From contig OU744720.1 in NCBI GenBank assembly GCA_916613615.1, positions 65,693,971-65,757,970 on the forward strand: a stretch of DNA of 64,000 nucleotides, read 5' to 3'. The notes beneath the pieces were generated by a model. The model was not told where the DNA came from. It saw nothing but the letters and a program-made list of their open reading frames with translations, and searched no databases. This DNA comes from Steromphala cineraria (Eukaryota; Mollusca; Gastropoda; Trochida; Trochidae). Position 1 is the stretch's first letter. Every line of letters begins with the position of its first letter. A program made the position numbers and the translations under genes. Shown here in pieces: positions 1 to 9,500 of this stretch.

Positions 1-330
1 TTTCAAATACAGCTGCCGGACCAACGTATAGGATCAGACGTCAAGTTTTATTGAGAACCCCATTGATTTTACATTGTGTGTTGAGCTCTGCCATTTATAG
101 CCTGTTGGTCAAATATTAGCATTTCTTACACACCATATGCAGATGTTTCATTGACGTGAAAATCAAATTTGCCAGCTACATATGGGAAACGCTCACAGAA
201 GATAAAACTATTTAACATTGATGTTATATATGAAATTACATGATATTTAATTGTTTGATATCAAATCCCATTTCGTTCTGATGATCACTTTGAGATTGCC
301 CTAAGAATTATGATTTATAATGCAGTCTTA
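1..330 (+). repeat. F1 cassette, U1 copy
   Basis: This copy matches 15677-15870, 26575-26770 and 33431-33620 in the same orientation. It includes 'CATTGATTTTACATTGTGTG', 'GCAGATGTTTCATTGACGTG' and the 'CTCACAGAAGATAAAAC' tail. The same segment occurs inverted near 7540-7630. After the tail this copy jumps to the downstream 'TTGATATCAAATCCCATTTC' part and lacks the 'GTCAATCTATTTT' section present in U2-U4. Confidence 0.75.
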
Positions 331-1430
331 TGTTACTAAAAGTTCAGAATGAAATATAAATTTGGGAAAAAATTTAATACATCATGAAAGCAAGCACTCA
401 AGTTTGTCTAAACAATTGTTTACGTTAATATTCAAGGACACGTTGTTTACCTATATAAGCAGAATGTAGGTATAATTAGAAAAATGACTATTTTGAAGTT
501 TATAGGATTGACAAGAAAAAGTTATTGGCCATTATGTTATTTGCTAAAACATTCCATTGTTTTGCAGGAATACAGATGAGGCTTATTCTGTACACGATAT
601 TCAATATATAATACCTTTCATTCGCATTATAGCGAAGTCATTTAAAAAATATAGGCATTAAATAGCTTACTCTTGAACAATTCATTGTCTTCGTTCATTT
701 CCCTAATTCAGTGATGTAAGTTATTATGCAACTGCACCAGTTGACACAGCAAAATCGAAATGATAAACGGAAGAGTAGTTTGAATAATGATATATGATAG
801 CATAAATCCCTAATACTGTTCCCCTGAAGGTTTACGTCATGTTTATGATTTCTGACTCAATTTAGTAAATTGCTATAAGATGGACAATGTCATAAAACAA
901 GTATATATGACTGCGTTCTGTATGGAACCTGCAGATAGTCCCAGAATAGTTAGTAGTTTCCCAGGGGAAGCATAAAAACTTTTTGTGTGTTGCTTCATGA
1001 TATCAAATCTTCTGATTTTATTTTAAAGCTATCAAGATTCAGGGGATGACATTTTTATACAAGTGATTCGTCATGTCAGATGCACTGGACGTACGCAGAC
1101 ACATTCGGATCTATACATCTGTCATTTTAGAAGTTTCATATATGCGAGGTTTTAGATTTGTCATTGCGTTGAGTAGACGTTATATAAGTAAATACATAAA
1201 AACAGACACTATGCAGAATCAAAGCCTCATTGGCAGAGTAATTGTCATCGATAAAAATATATTACTCAAACATATTAATCAAACGTTGTTAATCAATTAT
1301 GAATATTTGTGAATGTGACGTTAACCCTATACATACACTAAGAGTGGTTTGTTAAAATAGATGTACTAAAAACGAAGATATATCAATTGTATTTGACATA
1401 CAGAAATTATATCTTTTTTAGTATAACCAC
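331..1430 (+). other. Unit body between F1 and Q, no gene seen
   Basis: This stretch aligns by eye with 16360-17820, 27240-28540 and 34090-35150. Shared words include 'GTTCAGAATGAAATATAAA', 'CACCAGTTGACACAGC' and 'TCCCCTGAAGG'. An open stretch of 79 codons at 1073-1312 corresponds to shorter, frame-disrupted versions near 17513 and 28168. The run 'GATTGCTTTGAGTAGATTTT' recurs there but the start and end move, so I do not call a gene. At the position of the U2 SINE (about 800-830) this unit is an empty site. Confidence 0.5.
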
Positions 1431-1665
1431 GTCATTAATCACAGGATCTTCATGGAGTACATAATGTCCTATGCCTTTGGTCTTCCCTCTTGAATGGATC
1501 AATACAAACGAATTGCGGTTTGCTTATTCATGAGTCTCTTTCATTTGCAGTACCCCAGTGTGTGGTAACCCACACTGTCAAGAAAACAAGACCGAAGGGT
1601 GATTTTATATGTTATTGAGAGACCATGACAATTACATAATCCTCGACCTTAATTAATTGTATTGG
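1430..1665 (+). repeat. Q cassette, U1 left copy
   Basis: The core 'GGATCAATACAAACGAATTG' is followed by 'TTTGCTTATTCATGAGTCTC' and a 'GTCAAGAAAACAAGA' tail. It is one of nine Q copies in the window. The frame running from the core stays open into 'ACCCACACTGTCAAG' and stops shortly after. The alternative frame used by the 9.3-kb copy is closed here by TAA after 'GTGTGG'. Confidence 0.75.
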
Positions 1666-1674
1666 ATAATCAGC

Positions 1675-2421
1675 ACCATGGCATTATTTCTTTGTATGGG
1701 GATAGTTGACCTGCTTCAAATCGTAATAATTACGACTTATCAAGAAGACTCGTTTTCGTTTTCAGGTAAAATGAAATGAGAAAAACTAGTAAATAAAAAA
1801 ATAGCACATGTAAAACACGATCAGTGGACATCTATGCTCAATTCGACTCCAGCACTGAGAAGCTATGCGTGTATATACACATTGTGTTGGCTCCACACAG
1901 ACGATGGGGAATGTGTGAACTGTACCCAATCTCAACTAGAGGTGTGCACTGTCTAGTAAAGCTAGGTATACTACCCATTGTATACGGCAAGTGTCAACTA
2001 TGTGACGATATTGTTGACTTATATCAACTTGTTCAATGCCCCACTCTAGTAACTGTAATGCTTTTTATGAACGCTTGTTGACAATATGACTCTTGATTGC
2101 TACATAAAACTCTAGGAATGTGACACTGACGAACTCTTGATAACCACAATGCTTGGAGGAAACACACTTCTCATTAACAATCTGACACTACATGAGTGGG
2201 CTGTAAATGTTGACATTACAGCACGGTGTGTAAGCGCATGGAACCTACAAGCACTGCTATATATATAGTTCTGATTGAAAGAATTTATTTCAATGTGATC
2301 ATGTAAAACAGTGGGTTGTGATTTTTGAATTCATTTTGTTAAATTCTTTATTATAATGGAGGAAATAAATATCATTCATTCAATTACCATGACATTATTC
2401 TTTTGTATGGTGATAGTTGAC
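1675..2421 (+). mobile_element. 675-bp private insertion between 36-bp direct repeats
   Basis: The words at 1675-1710 and 2386-2421 are near-identical 36-bp direct repeats, both ending 'GATAGTTGAC', with about four differences. U2 (near 18085) and U3 (near 28790) carry one copy only, running straight on into 'CATCGGCGATTGATA'. The enclosed 1711-2385 therefore looks inserted in U1. Its middle (about 1840-2000) is 43-47% GC in the lines I counted, well above the surroundings. It holds an open stretch at 1824-2081 that starts with GTG, with a first ATG only about 30 codons in. I recognise no domain. It could be a transposed segment or a product of unequal exchange; no terminal inverted repeats are visible. 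Confidence 0.6.
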
Positions 2422-2954
2422 ACCGGCGATTGATTCATATTATGGTTTGGTGAACAATGCAACATCATCACTCTACCGTTGAATCTTTTTTCAAGTTTGA
2501 TCTCGTATTGAACAAGTGGTCTGTGTAAAATATAAGTCAATGTCAGAAAGGAAATTGGATATTACCATTGTGTTTTGGGGTATGAAGCATGCAATCATTT
2601 ATAACATTGTGTCTGCAAGTATTGTAACAAGGAGAATTTGATTTGACAAGGTAAACAAACACATTCAAGGAGCCTCAACAGTAACAAATTGTTTTATCCA
2701 GAACTCAACATAGCTCTGTCATGTTAACCCTCACCCATAGCACTGTGAAACGTTTCTGAGACATTAACGTAGAAACAGCAGCTGTTTATCCATGGAATAA
2801 TCCAACACTTGTTGTAACATAAATTCTAGCCAAAATATTAACTAGGAATGATTTGATCACAGTGAACAGGTTACAATAATGAATTTGAATGTGTTAAAAT
2901 TTAAAATGGGAAAAATGCTTGTGTACTTTATCTGTCAAGCATTTCATGTTGTCT
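2422..2954 (+). other. Unit body between Q and F2, no gene seen
   Basis: It continues from 'CACCGGCGATTGATTC', matching 18110 and 28825. The stretch 2575-2700 ('CATTTATAACATTGTGTC', 'ATTGTAACAAGGAGAA') also resembles 15300-15400 in the same orientation, which suggests an older internal duplication. No open frame of note. Confidence 0.4.
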
Positions 2955-3110
2955 CAAAATATGGGTGCTACGTCCAGAATTAAACGGTTTAAAGTTCCTT
3001 GCCCATTGTTTTGTACTAAGTTCTACCACATACAGACTGTATCACAAATATTAGCAGTTCTAACACAATTCATCCAGATGTTTCATTGATGTGGAAAATG
3101 TAATATACAA
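2955..3110 (+). repeat. F2 cassette, U1 copy (short)
   Basis: It contains 'GCTACGTCCAGAATTAAACG' and 'GATGTTTCATTGATGTGG'. It is a second plus-orientation copy of the cassette seen as F1, and pairs with 18575-18955 and 29300-29690. This copy lacks the section after 'GTAATATACAA' and runs directly to 'GATGTGAGGTTTGAATGATT'. The overlapping minus-strand open stretch 3060-3314 is not kept in the other units. Confidence 0.65.
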
Positions 3111-3589
3111 AGATGTGAGGTTTGAATGATTAAATATATTTTGGACAGTGAATACACAAATCTGTCTTAGCCTATACACCTTTCCCTTTTTCATGATAAC
3201 GATCATATACATTTTATTTTCATATAAAAAAGCTTTCATCAAAAGGCTTGAAGAAGGACGATGGCAGACTGTATTTAATGCGCTTCCTTGTGAAATCTGA
3301 TATGTTCCAATCATGGTTGATGTTGGTATCTCCCAAGTAGAGAATTATTTGATAAAAAATCAGTATGATAACTCGTACTCGTAACCTTATCCATAATTTT
3401 TCGAATGTTGAATTCTATTTCAAAACATAGTTGATAGAAAACAAATTGCTTATCCATAATGGCCAAATTATTTGATTATGCATACACAAGTTTTTTTCTT
3501 AAACAATAGGTTGTGCTTAATCAAGTTACTGGTGATTATATGAGCAAGACTACAATCATTGTTTCTGATTCTTGGGCAAAGACAAATCA
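3111..3589 (+). other. Unit body between F2 and P, no gene seen
   Basis: It aligns with 19370-19900 and 30640-31170, for example 'GTGCTTAATCAAGTTA' and 'TATATGAGCAAG'. In U2 and U3 this region happens to be open on both strands (plus 19446-19724 and 30750-31073; minus 19702-19896 and 30947-31165). Here both readings are broken, so the openness of U2 and U3 probably reflects their recent separation rather than selection. Confidence 0.4.
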
Positions 3590-4510
3590 GTTTGACCCTT
3601 CATCAATGTGAAATTGAAAATGCAAGAACTAAGCCCAATTTAAGGGATTACCAGGATGAAAGAGGTCTGGGTATGGATTGATCAGCGAATGTCCACAGGC
3701 CATTAAAGTAACCAAAGTGTTACAGTGTTGATGTTGATTGATGAAGAAATTTTAAGTTGAGAGACAACAGAAAATGCCATCTTTGAGTGTTTGTCTGGTC
3801 TTGTGATTGTGCTTTAAGATCAGTGTGTAAGTTTGAAACAGTAAATTGCTATCAATTTAAACAAAGACTGTCAGGATAAGTTTCTTTTTATAAACATTAA
3901 TCATCGCCTGAAATCAGTCCAAAGCAATCATTAGCACATAAACGACCTAGCTTAACTTCTCAATCTAGCAACACTGAAAAATTAAATTATTCAAGAATAT
4001 GAATGTCAATGTATTTTTATCTCTGTTTCCATAAAAAGGTTATCAAGTTTATCAAAAGCATAAATGACTAAAACAAATTGGTAAAGCTTTAAAAGTAGCA
4101 CATAAAGATACGCCAATAAATAAATCTTGTTTTTTTACCCAGCTTCTTTTAAGTCAAGTATCAAAGCTTAAATAATCATATTTTCATTCTTATTTATGGG
4201 TAACTTTTATGATAACGATTTTAAGAATATGTTTTAACCAATTTTGCGCAATGGAATTTGACACCTGACTTATTCTCCTGAAAGCATTATCTACGGTTAA
4301 TATCTGATAAAATGAAAATGCTATTCTTGTCACGTTTGAGTCAGTCTGCGTTAACAAATGGGCAGCTGATGGCTTACCATTATGGTCTCTGTGACCAAAC
4401 ATATTACTTGCATTTTGATGATGAACCACAAACCCTTATCAAGACTAAATTGTCAGTTGTCTCTGTATCATCTCAGCATATTCATGTTGGATTGAAGGTG
4501 ATTGCCTGAC
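3590..4510 (+). repeat. P-S block, U1 copy
   Basis: The P core ('GATTACCAGGATGAAAGAGG') lies near 3645 and the S core ('GTCACGTTTGAGTCAGTCTG') near 4329. The S part reads on the plus strand as a 65-codon frame from ATG at 4312. Its start, MKMLFLSRLSQSALTNGQLM, looks like a weak signal peptide followed by AYHYGLCDQTYYL. The U2 copy keeps the first 34 or so residues with small changes and then diverges. The minus strand of the same stretch is also open (4190-4429), so the open frame alone proves little. U1 has only the type-b S copy; U2 has types a and b. Confidence 0.6.
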
Positions 4511-5233
4511 TAACTCTGTCAGTGGCAATGATTTTTTAATTTATGTTTATATAAATATTTTAGTTTTGTGATTGTTTAATACACAAATTGGTGTGTTCAA
4601 TGTTTTCAAAGTTTAACAAACTATTTCAATAAACCAAATGAGTATGATTTAACTGGACATGACATCAAATACATGTATGTCGAGGTCAAACAATAAAATT
4701 TCTAAAACGTGAAAGATGAAATACTGTAATAACTACTGTGTCAAACATATTATATCCAAAGGTAACATCCAAGGTTTATCATTTTTTCTGTCTATTGTGA
4801 TATGTGTTCCAGCAACTAATTGATAACATATTTGGGCAATTTGTGTATCTATGAAAATCATAAGGTTATCCGAATCTTCTCACAATTGCCTACGTATTGT
4901 ATCTGGACAAATGTGAAATATGTGATTCATTAGTGTACATTTAGAATGAAGTCTACCTTCACATCACTTCAAGTATTGAAAATTACACAGGATCAGGTTT
5001 CTCAAATCCATTATTATACAATACTTGATTGAATAATGGCAAACCTAACAAGTAGATATTGAAATAGTACATCGACAAACTTGCATAGATTTAGACATCC
5101 GATTTTGGTATGGGCAAAGAGAATCATCGACATTTTTTAAAACATATTTATCTTTAAGTTTATTTGGACAAGAAAAGTATCTAAGTTCTTTACTTTGATA
5201 AGGATTTGAAAAATGTACTTGTAAATTTAGAAA
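4511..5233 (+). other. Region upstream of LINE tail, probable decayed LINE body
   Basis: It is shared with U2 (20970-21667) and absent from U3, where 'GTTAGATTGAAAAGTGATA' jumps straight to sequence found after the LINE tail. The part nearest the coding relic may be decayed reverse transcriptase sequence, but I could not find a convincing frame. I infer that the U1/U2 stretch of about 1.7 kb either arrived as a truncated LINE or was lost from U3 with it. Confidence 0.35.
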
Positions 5234-5485
5234 ATGCGTTTGAACAAATACACCACTTCTTCAGAACTATTATGTGACCGTTGTAATGTAAGAACTGTTG
5301 AAGATAAATGCCATTTTGTTCTTGTTTGTCCTTTCTTTCGGGAAAGTGGAAGAAAACTTATACCAAATCAATTTTGTTAGTGTCCATCACAGCAACAGTT
5401 TGTTGAACTTTTGTCTTGCAAAAATAATTATATACTTAAGGGTTTAGCTATTTATTTGAAAATAAATAAGTATGTATCAAATTAA
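5234..5485 (+). pseudogene. Non-LTR retrotransposon reverse transcriptase C-terminus (relic)
   Basis: Starting at ATG 5234 the frame gives a Cys/His cluster, CDRCNVRTVEDKCHFVLVCP, followed by FFRES. This is the C-x2-C...CHF...CP arrangement typical of the extreme C-terminus of CR1/L2-like LINE proteins. One TAG (5378-5380) interrupts it. The same frame then continues through FVELLSCKNNYILKGLAIYL to a TAA at 5483-5485, which fits the usual short tail of these proteins. The U2 copy (21668-21901) shares the internal stop. The relic therefore predates the unit duplication and is non-functional. Its 3' UTR is split by the 5530-6096 insertion and resumes at about 6124. Confidence 0.75.
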
Positions 5486-5529
5486 GCTCGCACACCAACA
5501 TGTACATGTTTCCCAACATTTGCTCAATT

Positions 5530-6096
5530 ATGTCCCCCGCAAAGCTTTGCGGGAGACATAATGTTTTCAGTTCCGTCCGTGGTTCCGTGGTTCCGTAATT
5601 CCGTAACGCTTTCGTTTCCGGACCATATCTCCAAAACGGTTCAATATTTTGTAACGAAACTTGGTATGTGGTTAGATCTAGTACTGAAGTGGTGCCTTTT
5701 GCTATCTTGGTTATTCTGAATTTTTTTTTTTTTCTGGTTTCCATGGAAATATTTTGAACTAAGTGCATATTTGGGGATGCTTTCGTTTCCGGACCATATC
5801 TCCAAAACGGTTCAATATTTTGTAACGAAACTTGGTATGTGGTTAGATCTAGTACTGGAGTGGTGCCTTTAGCTATTTTGGTTATTCTGAATTGTTTATT
5901 TTTTCTGGTTTCCATGGAAACAGTTTGTACTTAGTGCATATTTGGGGATGCTTTCGTTTCCGGACCATATCTCCAAAACCGTTCATATATATAACCGAAA
6001 CTTGGTATGTGGTAAGATCTATTACTGGATAGGTGCCTTTTGCTATTTTGGTTATTTTGAATTTTCACTTTCGGATTAAATGTTAGCGGGGGACAT
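5530..6096 (+). mobile_element. 567-bp inverted-repeat element with 171-bp tandem core
   Basis: It lies inside the LINE 3' UTR; U2 is uninterrupted at 21955. The ends are ATGTCCCCCGC (5530) and GCGGGGGACAT (6086-6096). The left end forms its own hairpin: GTCCCCCGCAAAG is followed immediately by CTTTGCGGGAGAC (5532-5557). Inside are three copies of a unit starting 'GCTTTCGTTTCCGGACC' at 5608, 5779 and 5950, a 171-bp period. About 27 further bases (6097-6123) lie between the right end and the resumed LINE sequence. The minus-strand open stretch 5448-5915 only reflects the 171-bp (57-codon) period, which preserves frame; I do not regard it as a gene. Confidence 0.75.
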
Positions 6097-6123
6097 CACA
6101 GTGCATCACATGCACATATTTCT

Positions 6124-6200
6124 AGTTGTACACTAATTTTGTATATGGACTCTGAGCCACGCGGCCTTCAATACTAAAATAAAATCTTTCTCTGTGTAGG
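6124..6200 (+). mobile_element. LINE 3' UTR remainder with AATAAA
   Basis: 'TTTGTATATGGACTCTGAGC' then 'CACGCGG' and an AATAAA at about 6178. It matches 21945-22015 in U2, where it directly follows the coding relic. This is the 3' part of the LINE whose C-terminus is at 5234-5485. Confidence 0.65.
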
Positions 6201-7019
6201 AAATTTTTGTATTCTGAAACTATGCGATATTTATCATACGTCTGTATTACATGTTATGCGTAGTTGTTTCAAAAGTAAGAAACCTGTTATGAAAATACCT
6301 ACATAAGACAAACAATTTATGTCGTTACTTGTTTACTGAATTTGAAAACTGTTTTAAAATATTCAGGAACCAAAATTTGAAACTTAAAAAATAAAAAAAA
6401 CCAAGATAGATAGAATTGTTTGATATCTGTCTAGCCAAAATAACTAGAGAACCAATTTTCCCCAAATATTCTACCAGTGAATGAACATCTATTATTCAAA
6501 AGGTTAGACCTGAACTGTATATCACCTGAATGTTTCATGTGTAACCTTTAACAGCATGATGAGTCAATGGAAGATATGAAGATAACCAGTAGTAGTAAAG
6601 TATATCAAGAAAGACAAACATCGATCCAAACAGCAAACCCTAGCCGAAAGCTGTTGAAAAGATAAATTAGGCAACTCATTCTAACCTCCCTTAAAAAATC
6701 TAAAACTGTTTGAAATGGTGTGCATTCTCGCAAGATTATTCATTTGAACTTTTCTTGTTAATAACAAAATGTTCTGGAAGAATCTGCAATTTACAATAAC
6801 AAAACGAACAAAAGACTGTGTCTTATATTCTTTCTTTATGACAATGTCTATCTTGGAGTAATTTACAAAAATAAGTATGAACTCATTCTCGTTTGCTTGT
6901 CAGATGTTTGAATATAATGTTCAAGAAATTTTATTCATACTAGTAGCAAGCATGGAAAAACTAATTTTACAGAATGGATTCCGATTTTTAGCTTCATATT
7001 AATGGTTAACTGATCAATT
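6201..7019 (+). other. Unit body before R, no gene seen
   Basis: It aligns in part with 22040-22320 (U2), 32020-32370 (U3) and, for 6640-7000, with 42370-42720 in U5 ('AAATTAGGCAA', 'GTGTGCATTCTCG', 'GACAATGTCTATCTTG'). No coding signal. Confidence 0.4.
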
Positions 7020-7169
7020 CAAAATACCATCTTTGCATGTACATGTATGCCAATCAAACCTTGCAAAGGTTTAAGACCTTGGCAGTGTCATGTGCCCTTA
7101 CTAAATGTAGGTCAATGTTTTCACAAGAACCATATACCATCCAAATGAGAAATCAACGTTGTACGCATC

Positions 7170-7289
7170 TGGGCCTCCTTTCACAAAGCAACCTTTACTA
7201 AGGTTAACGTTAACTCCCATTCTTTAACATTGTACTAAGGCTACCTTAAGGACTTACGATCACCTTAGGGCTTTGTGAAACGTGACCCA
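7170..7289 (+). mobile_element. Foldback/MITE element, copy 1
   Basis: It starts TGGGCCTCCTTTCACAAAGC and ends GCTTTGTGAAACGTGACCCA, which are inverted repeats of about 20 bp. U2 (22926) and U3 (32480) read 'ACGCATCAGAGTG' without it, so it is a clean private insertion. The interior ('AAGGCTACCTTAAGGACTTA') is the reverse complement of the interior of the element at 7402-7524. Confidence 0.8.
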
Positions 7290-7401
7290 GAGTGATTACA
7301 AGAAGGAAAAGAGATGGATATATTGTTAAAATAGATTGACATCGATTCGAGAGAGCCAGTGTGACCTGTTTTCATGTATGGAGCTTGCAAATTACATTTT
7401 C

Positions 7402-7524
7402 CAGGGCCCCCTTTCACAAAGCATTAAGGTGATCGTAAGTCCTTAAGGTAGCCTTAGTGTAATGTTAAAGAATGAGAGATAAGGCCAAACTTAGCTAAGG
7501 TTGTTTTGTGAAAGGAGGCCCTGG
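7402..7524 (-). mobile_element. Foldback/MITE element, copy 2 (inverted)
   Basis: It begins CAGGGCCCCCTTTCACAAAG and ends TTTTGTGAAAGGAGGCCCTG. It is the same family as 7170-7289 in opposite orientation, 112 bp away. The paralogous position in U2 reads 'TTTTCCACGTCAATGAAAC' without it. The two copies could pair as a large hairpin. Confidence 0.8.
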
Positions 7525-7745
7525 TCAATGCAACATCCGCATATAGTATGTGAGAAATGCTTTTATTTGACGCACAGGCTGTAAATGACAATGTGCTTAG
7601 CACACAATGTAAACTCAATGGGGTTCTTTATACTATTTATTTGTGCCAGATCCATGTGATTGGTCTTCCAGCTCTTTTTGAACGACTTAACTAAACTGTT
7701 TGGCATCTCAAGTGTAGTCTACTGCCCATCAATATATCTCGTTAT

Positions 7746-8829
7746 TGGTCTATTCCAGAGAGATGACTTTTTCAAACTGTGATCAAACTTGAAACCGGAA
7801 ACATGTCTTTTAAGTTTGGCTTATTTTCACCAAGAATGCCTGTTTCTACTCTGGCAGGTGTTCAAATTTATTCATCGTCATTCGAATTCCACTTAAATAT
7901 GTCGTTGAATTCTTATACATGTAATGTTTGGTTATAAACAATGATTAAGTCATAACTTCACATACATTAAAATATCATAGTTTTAACCAATTTTGCCAAG
8001 AATACAATAGGAATAGACTTAATTCGAAAATATTCATGGATTATTACAAAAATGCAATACAAATGACTTCATAAGATCTAGTAAACATAATATTTTCTTT
8101 GTAATAGAACTGATTTATTTCTGAATAGGATGACTTTTAAAAATTATTTATCATAAAACATTTATCAAATTCAGAAACTTAAATTCACCGTCAGGCAAAA
8201 AAAGTATAAACAACAGTTTGTTTAAATTTACTTTATATCCAAGAGACATTTGAAGTATTAAGTTGTGGCATGTTACAAATAAACATATTTGCATAAAAGT
8301 ATGCATAACATATTTGGTGTTTGGTTAATGTTTTGTTAAAACTGTCTGTGTTTAATGCAATCAGGTGTAAGAAATATAATTTAAACTATCATGACCACTA
8401 CCAAGTTTGAGCTGTTGGCAACATGTCAAAAATAGGAACATTTATTGATTTCACATAGAAAATGTCTCCATTGTTGATGAACATTTCTGCTTAATTTCTA
8501 TCAAAATTAATTTGGGAGCAATGTAATCATTTTATCTTATATCTTATTTATTTTATATTTTGTTCGAAGGGACAGCAAAAACAGGTTTTGTCTATCAAAA
8601 ACATAAACTAACATAAACTTAAATTGGCCTGATAGACACCTAACCATATCGTTAATCTGATGAGAGAATGCTAATTCGATTATCATATTAAGGTAATATT
8701 GTCCTAACTATAAGGTAGTAATACAGGTTTGTGTTTCACAGGAAGAAATATGATTAATAATGGTATTAATATTCATAAATGTTGAAACCAAATCCCATCA
8801 AATCTAGTAGCTTGTTGAAATAAACAATG
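7746..8829 (+). other. Unit body between R and P', no gene seen
   Basis: It aligns closely with 23280-24360 in U2 and, up to about 8200, with 32820-33290 in U3. There U3 breaks off and jumps to the 13890-like sequence. No open frame of note. The part 8250-8500 is the segment that also appears, diverged, at 43410-43640 and inside the inverted-end block 55558-56041. Confidence 0.45.
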
Positions 8830-9500
8830 TAAAAGTGTCATCGCCTTAGTCTATTTGTAAGTAATAACTGTGTCTTGTGTTCCACTCCACAAATCCATTC
8901 CACCTCTAACCAATTTGAAAATAAAGATTCAGGCAGAATTAGAGAGAGGATTATCAGAATGAAAGCGGTCTGGTGTCAGATTGATGACCGAATGTACACA
9001 AGCCAGAGCAGTAACCAAGGTGTCAAGTGGGTTAGTGTCGATGTTGATTGATGAAGAATTCTTAAGTAGAGAGAGAATACCTTACTTGAGTGTTTGTCTA
9101 GTCTTGTGATTGTGCTTGCAGATCAGAATGTTAGTTTAGAAAAGTGGAAAGTTCCAAAGAGTGGTGATAATCATTGAAATACTGTCATTATGTTTGATGG
9201 AAAAAGTACATCATACCACAAATAACCGATTGTTATATTTATCGATACAAAAGTTTAATTCAATAGATCAACGTTATTAATCAAGCCATAAAGAAGGGAG
9301 TACATAAAGTGTTATGGTATTGATTTCGTCTCCTTACTGAATCAATACAAACGAATTGTGGTTTGCTTATTCATGAGTCTCTTTCATTTGCAGGATCCCA
9401 GCGTGTGGCAACCCAAATTGAAATGTCAAGAAAACAAGATCGAAAGGATGATTTGCTATGTTTTATTGAGAGAACATGAATATAACATGACCCTTGAGTG
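8830..9500 (+). repeat. P'-Q' block, U1 copy
   Basis: P' core at about 8930-9060 and Q' core at about 9342. This is the most strongly shared block of the window, with five copies (U1, U2, U4, U5, U6). One plus frame in P' reads KDSGRIRERIIRMKAVWCQI and continues to a stop in 'GATGTTGATTGA'. In Q' two different frames are open, one after 'TTTGCAG'. A loss of four bases relative to U2 near 9070 shifts the longer P' frame, so coding is doubtful. Confidence 0.7.

Larger units (their letters stand above)
7020..7745 (-). repeat. R cassette, U1 copy (inverted F)
   Basis: Read on the minus strand this matches F1 for about 0.5 kb: 'GATTTCTCAT', 'TTGACCTACATT', 'GATGTCAATCTATTTTAA', 'ATTAGCATTT'-like words, and 'AAAGAACCCCATTGA'. 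Each unit therefore contains the cassette in both orientations about 7 kb apart. This copy is interrupted by two private foldback elements at 7170-7289 and 7402-7524. Confidence 0.75.

Noticed and set aside
5448..5915. 155-codon minus-strand frame with an internal protein repeat
   Set aside because: It is the translation of the 171-bp tandem core of the inserted element; 171 is a multiple of three, so one open copy keeps the next open. It starts in LINE sequence and has no independent support.
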